Origin: JAPLST01 sp964397565
GTDB taxonomy: Bacteria > Auribacterota > UBA3054 > JAPLST01
DNA length: 64,000 nucleotides
Assembly (NCBI GenBank): GCA_964397565.1
Contig: CAYNJC010000009.1
Coordinates: forward strand, 61,551-125,550
Direction: 5' to 3'
Part shown: positions 61,616 to 64,000 of the stretch, in pieces
Position numbering within the stretch: the stretch's first letter is position 1
How the letters are laid out: every line of letters begins with the position of its first letter
The notes under the pieces: generated by a model
Databases searched by the model: none
The model's input: the letters and a program-made list of their open reading frames with translations, nothing else
Told to the model about the DNA's origin: nothing
Position numbers and translations under genes: made by a program

Positions 61616-63786
61616 GAACGCCGGGGCTTTCGTTGGTACATGACGAGCTCGCTGGTCAATGCGCTGTCCAGCGCGATGGGCAGGCCGTTGAGCGCCAGGT
61701 CGCGGCCGGACATGCGGAAAACTTGCGAGCCGTTGTCGAGGGTCACCTCGTAGTCGGCGCCGACGTCCACGCCGCGCAGGCGAAGACGATATTCGGCCGT
61801 GCCGCCAGTCAGCTTGAAGACGCCGGCGTAGCCGCGGGATCGGTCGGCCGCAGCGTATTCCAACACGCACCACTCAGCCGGCTTGAAGAGCCCGATATCC
61901 GGCGTGTGGTGATAGACGATTGGATGTCCCGCCAGCACGGGCCGGCAAAATCCTTTGTGCAGGCCGATATAGCGGCGGGCTTTTTCGAAATATTCGGTGG
62001 ACCGATCGGCGCATTGCGAGCCGAAGCCCACATAAACCGGCACGGCGAACAGCGTGACGCGCAAGTGCGTGTCGAGGTCGGCAACCTGATGGGCGTGCTG
62101 GATGTGGTTGTGATAGTAGACAATCGCTTCCGGCGGGATGAACAGACTCAGGCTGTTGATGGCGCGTATGCTGTAGGGCATCACGCTCCAGTCGGATTCA
62201 CAGTGGTAGTGGAAGCGCGCGGCCATGCCGAGATCGCTCCGGCCACCGCCGCCGGCGCAGTTCTCGAGGCACACGTTCGGGCATTCTTTGCGCACGCGGT
62301 CATAGGCCTTGTGGACGGCCTCGCTGTGCCGCCAGAATTCGCTTTCTGCAAAGCCGTCGCGGAGGGTTTGCCCGCCTTCACCGGTGCTCACGTTGTAGTC
62401 GAGTTTATAGAAGTCGAGCTTGAAGCCCTTGATGATCTTGAGAATCGAGTCCTCAAAATACTTGGCCGCGGCGGGGTTGGCGAGATCCAGCGTCTCGGCG
62501 CATGCCCGGCCGTCATCGGTCTTGAGGATCCAGTCCGGGTGCTTCTCAAACAGGCGCGTTTTCTTGGAAAGCGCCTCGGCTTCATGCCACAGGCCGAACA
62601 ACATGCCCTTTTTGTGCGTGTGGTCGCGCAGGCCTTTCATGCCGCCGGGCAGCCAGTCGCCTTCAAACCAGTCGCCGCGGTTGTCTCCCCAATCGGCGAA
62701 GCTATCGCCGTACCAACCGGCGTCCACCATGAACGCTTCGACGCCCATTTCGGCGGCGATGTCGATCTCCTTCTTGATCCAGTCGCCGGGCTCCTCCACG
62801 ACGCGGCCAGCCAGCGTATACATCGCCCTGCCTTTGGGGCGGGGCGGGATGACGCTTGCGCGCATGTGCCGGTGCCAGTGCCCGACGGCCTCATCGAACG
62901 AGCCGTGCAGGGGGCCAAGATGGACTTCGGGGCTCGTGACGGTTTCACCGCCCGCGAGCATGCGCAAAGGCGCGGGTGCCAGCGGCCCGATGCGGAACGA
63001 AAGCAGCGCCGCGTGGCGGTAGGCGAACTCGGCGAAGAAGTTGCCGCCCCAGGCCAAGCCCATGAAGAAGAGTTCGCCCGTGGCTTCGTTGCGCAGAATG
63101 TAATAGGGCGATCCCCAGCAACGGCCCGCCTGCGTCCGCTCGATGCGGAAGTTCTCCGGCGGCAAGGGTTGCCAGACGAGATTGCCCTCGTGACCCCAAT
63201 CTTCACTGGCCAGATAACCGAGGGTGAACTTTGACCGGCCCTGCTCGTCGAACGCGGGATTGACGTTCGTGTGGTGGCGGGGCTGTGCGGTGTTCGTGTT
63301 CCAGAGCACCCCGGACCAAGGAGAGATGCTGCCGAGCGCGGCCGGCGCCTTGCCCGTGTTGCTGATTTCAAGATAGCGCGCGAACACGGCTGAGCCGTCC
63401 AGTCGCGTGACGACCTTCACCGTAACCGGGCGAACTTGATGCTGTAATTCGATCACGGCCTCCGTGGTCCCCGGCCGCTTCCCCAAGCGACGGGACGACG
63501 CGATCATGTCCCAGCGATTGTGCAGAGATTGTCCGTCGATCTCCAGTTCGAAGGCCTGCAGAGGATGTTTGAGGGAATCCAAACCAGGCAGATTGGGAAT
63601 GACACTCTCGCGGTGGACATGGCCGCTGGCCGACCAATAGAGGCCGATCCAGCGACCGTGTTCCAAGGCTTCCTCGCACACAGCGGTGGCGGAGACATAC
63701 CGCGCAGTCGGCCGGTTGCCGGCCGCGTGGAACGCGATGTCAATGGCATTGGATGGCACACTGTGGCGAACGCGTTTTCGAGTCAT
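61612..63786 (-). CDS. GH36 alpha-galactosidase (copy 3), cytoplasmic
   Basis: A 724-aa GH36 enzyme without a signal peptide. The beta-sandwich domain (about 1-310) precedes a TIM barrel with the motif FMVDAGWYGD. The nucleophile is Asp463 in FYKLDYN and the acid/base Asp532 in CESDWSV. The substrate is probably a small alpha-galactoside taken into the cell. It is coupled by a 4-nt overlap to the GH127-like gene. GGGGAT precedes the ATG. The gene starts after a terminator for the upstream aminotransferase. Confidence 0.9.
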   Translation of the reverse strand: MTRKRVRHSVPSNAIDIAFHAAGNRPTARYVSATAVCEEALEHGRWIGLYWSASGHVHRESVIPNLPGLDSLKHPLQAFELEIDGQSLHNRWDMIASSRRLGKRPGTTEAVIELQHQVRPVTVKVVTRLDGSAVFARYLEISNTGKAPAALGSISPWSGVLWNTNTAQPRHHTNVNPAFDEQGRSKFTLGYLASEDWGHEGNLVWQPLPPENFRIERTQAGRCWGSPYYILRNEATGELFFMGLAWGGNFFAEFAYRHAALLSFRIGPLAPAPLRMLAGGETVTSPEVHLGPLHGSFDEAVGHWHRHMRASVIPPRPKGRAMYTLAGRVVEEPGDWIKKEIDIAAEMGVEAFMVDAGWYGDSFADWGDNRGDWFEGDWLPGGMKGLRDHTHKKGMLFGLWHEAEALSKKTRLFEKHPDWILKTDDGRACAETLDLANPAAAKYFEDSILKIIKGFKLDFYKLDYNVSTGEGGQTLRDGFAESEFWRHSEAVHKAYDRVRKECPNVCLENCAGGGGRSDLGMAARFHYHCESDWSVMPYSIRAINSLSLFIPPEAIVYYHNHIQHAHQVADLDTHLRVTLFAVPVYVGFGSQCADRSTEYFEKARRYIGLHKGFCRPVLAGHPIVYHHTPDIGLFKPAEWCVLEYAAADRSRGYAGVFKLTGGTAEYRLRLRGVDVGADYEVTLDNGSQVFRMSGRDLALNGLPIALDSALTSELVMYQRKPRRS

Positions 63787-63810
63787 CGAAGATCCCCTAT
63801 TAACCGTCTG

Positions 63811-63841
63811 ATAATAAAATCGCCATCTCTGAAAGATGGCG
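63811..63841 (-). terminator. Terminator of the aminotransferase gene
   Basis: On the minus strand a perfect 8-bp stem CGCCATCT-TTCAG-AGATGGCG (63821-63841) is followed by ATTTTATTAT, 33 nt past the stop of the DegT-type gene. It should insulate GH36 copy 3 from that gene. Confidence 0.7.
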
Positions 63842-63873
63842 CGCAGCTGTGGCGCGCAATGTGTGAATGCCCG

Positions 63874-64000
63874 TCATGCGTGGTTCGCTGTGTTCTCGCG
63901 CACGGCGGCAATGTTGTCAATGACTTTACGGATGGCAGCCACAACCGCCGGCATGGCGGACTCGTCCGCCAACAGCAGCGTGTGAAACAGCCAGACCGTA
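63874..64000 (-). CDS. DegT/DnrJ/EryC1/StrS-type aminotransferase (3' part)
   Basis: Only the last 41 codons are in the window; the gene continues past the right edge. The tail begins TVWLFHTLLLADESAMPAVV, followed by AAIRKVIDNI. This fits the C-terminus of PLP-dependent DegT/DnrJ/EryC1/StrS sugar aminotransferases, where a similar WFxHxLLL-D block is usual. The match is from memory and over a short stretch. It ends NTANHA and stop at 63874-63876. Confidence 0.65.
   Translation of the reverse strand, partial: TVWLFHTLLLADESAMPAVVAAIRKVIDNIAAVRENTANHA

Noticed and set aside
61633..63234. Open frame of 533 codons opposite GH36 copy 3
   Set aside because: It lies wholly within a GH36 gene with intact catalytic motifs. 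No recognisable domain was seen in it.

Overview
The window is high-GC bacterial DNA. The combination of genes points to the PVC superphylum, most likely Kiritimatiellota or a near relative such as Lentisphaerota or Verrucomicrobiota. The pointers are three small secreted proteins of the exosortase-associated TIGR04073 type, a PEP-CTERM protein, a DUF4912 protein in a glycogen locus, pyruvate phosphate dikinase, many GH36 enzymes, and repeated UroD-like/SDR gene pairs. This assignment rests on recalled family distributions, not on a search. A run of exactly 100 N (17985-18084) shows that this is a scaffold from a draft assembly.

Layout. 1-7716 (+): the end of a xanthine dehydrogenase-type molybdenum subunit, a GH20 enzyme, and an RND efflux adaptor and pump. 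8014-9821 (-): manA and a secreted protein. 9864-9939: tRNA-Ala. 10202-13958 (+): a glycogen locus of glgC, a DUF4912 protein and a GH57 branching enzyme. 14279-17831 (+): a GspD-type secretin and a membrane protein. 17832-18500: a tandem hairpin repeat array with the assembly gap, then a run of further hairpins. 18508-21378 (-): pyruvate phosphate dikinase with an unusual Lys/Ala-rich tail. 21834-24113 (-): a lipoprotein with carboxypeptidase-regulatory-like repeats. 24453-26170 (+): three thioredoxin-fold paralogues, the third without its cysteines. 26323-33520 (-): acyl-CoA synthetase, ahcY, three TIGR04073-type proteins, a lipoprotein, an M16 peptidase and an S2P-type M50 peptidase. 34277-36818 (+): a PEP-CTERM protein and a ferredoxin-type protein.

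36910-63786 (-) is dominated by carbohydrate catabolism. A compact run of genes, 59353 to 39704, starts with an XRE-ImmA/IrrE regulator, a PIN protein and a 37-aa ORF. It continues with a sugar ABC transporter (permease, binding lipoprotein, ATPase), a 1139-aa secreted glycosidase-like protein and a GH36 enzyme. It ends with four UroD-like proteins interleaved with three SDR oxidoreductases, a metallo-beta-lactamase-fold hydrolase and a TIM-barrel isomerase. Most junctions are 4-nt ATGA/GTGA overlaps or gaps of a few dozen bases. The most likely reading is uptake and breakdown of an unusual, possibly modified, galactoside-type sugar, with the UroD/SDR block acting on the released monosaccharide. 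This is inferred from context. Separate GH36 enzymes and a GH127-like enzyme flank the block, and the window ends inside a DegT-type aminotransferase gene.

Two themes run across the window. First, promoters of one form (TTGACA-like, 17 nt, TATACT-like) can be read upstream of most transcription units. Second, a family of REP-like hairpins beginning TGGGAG is scattered through the intergenic regions, with compensatory changes in the stems. I consider the four-UroD operon the best candidate for an undescribed system.
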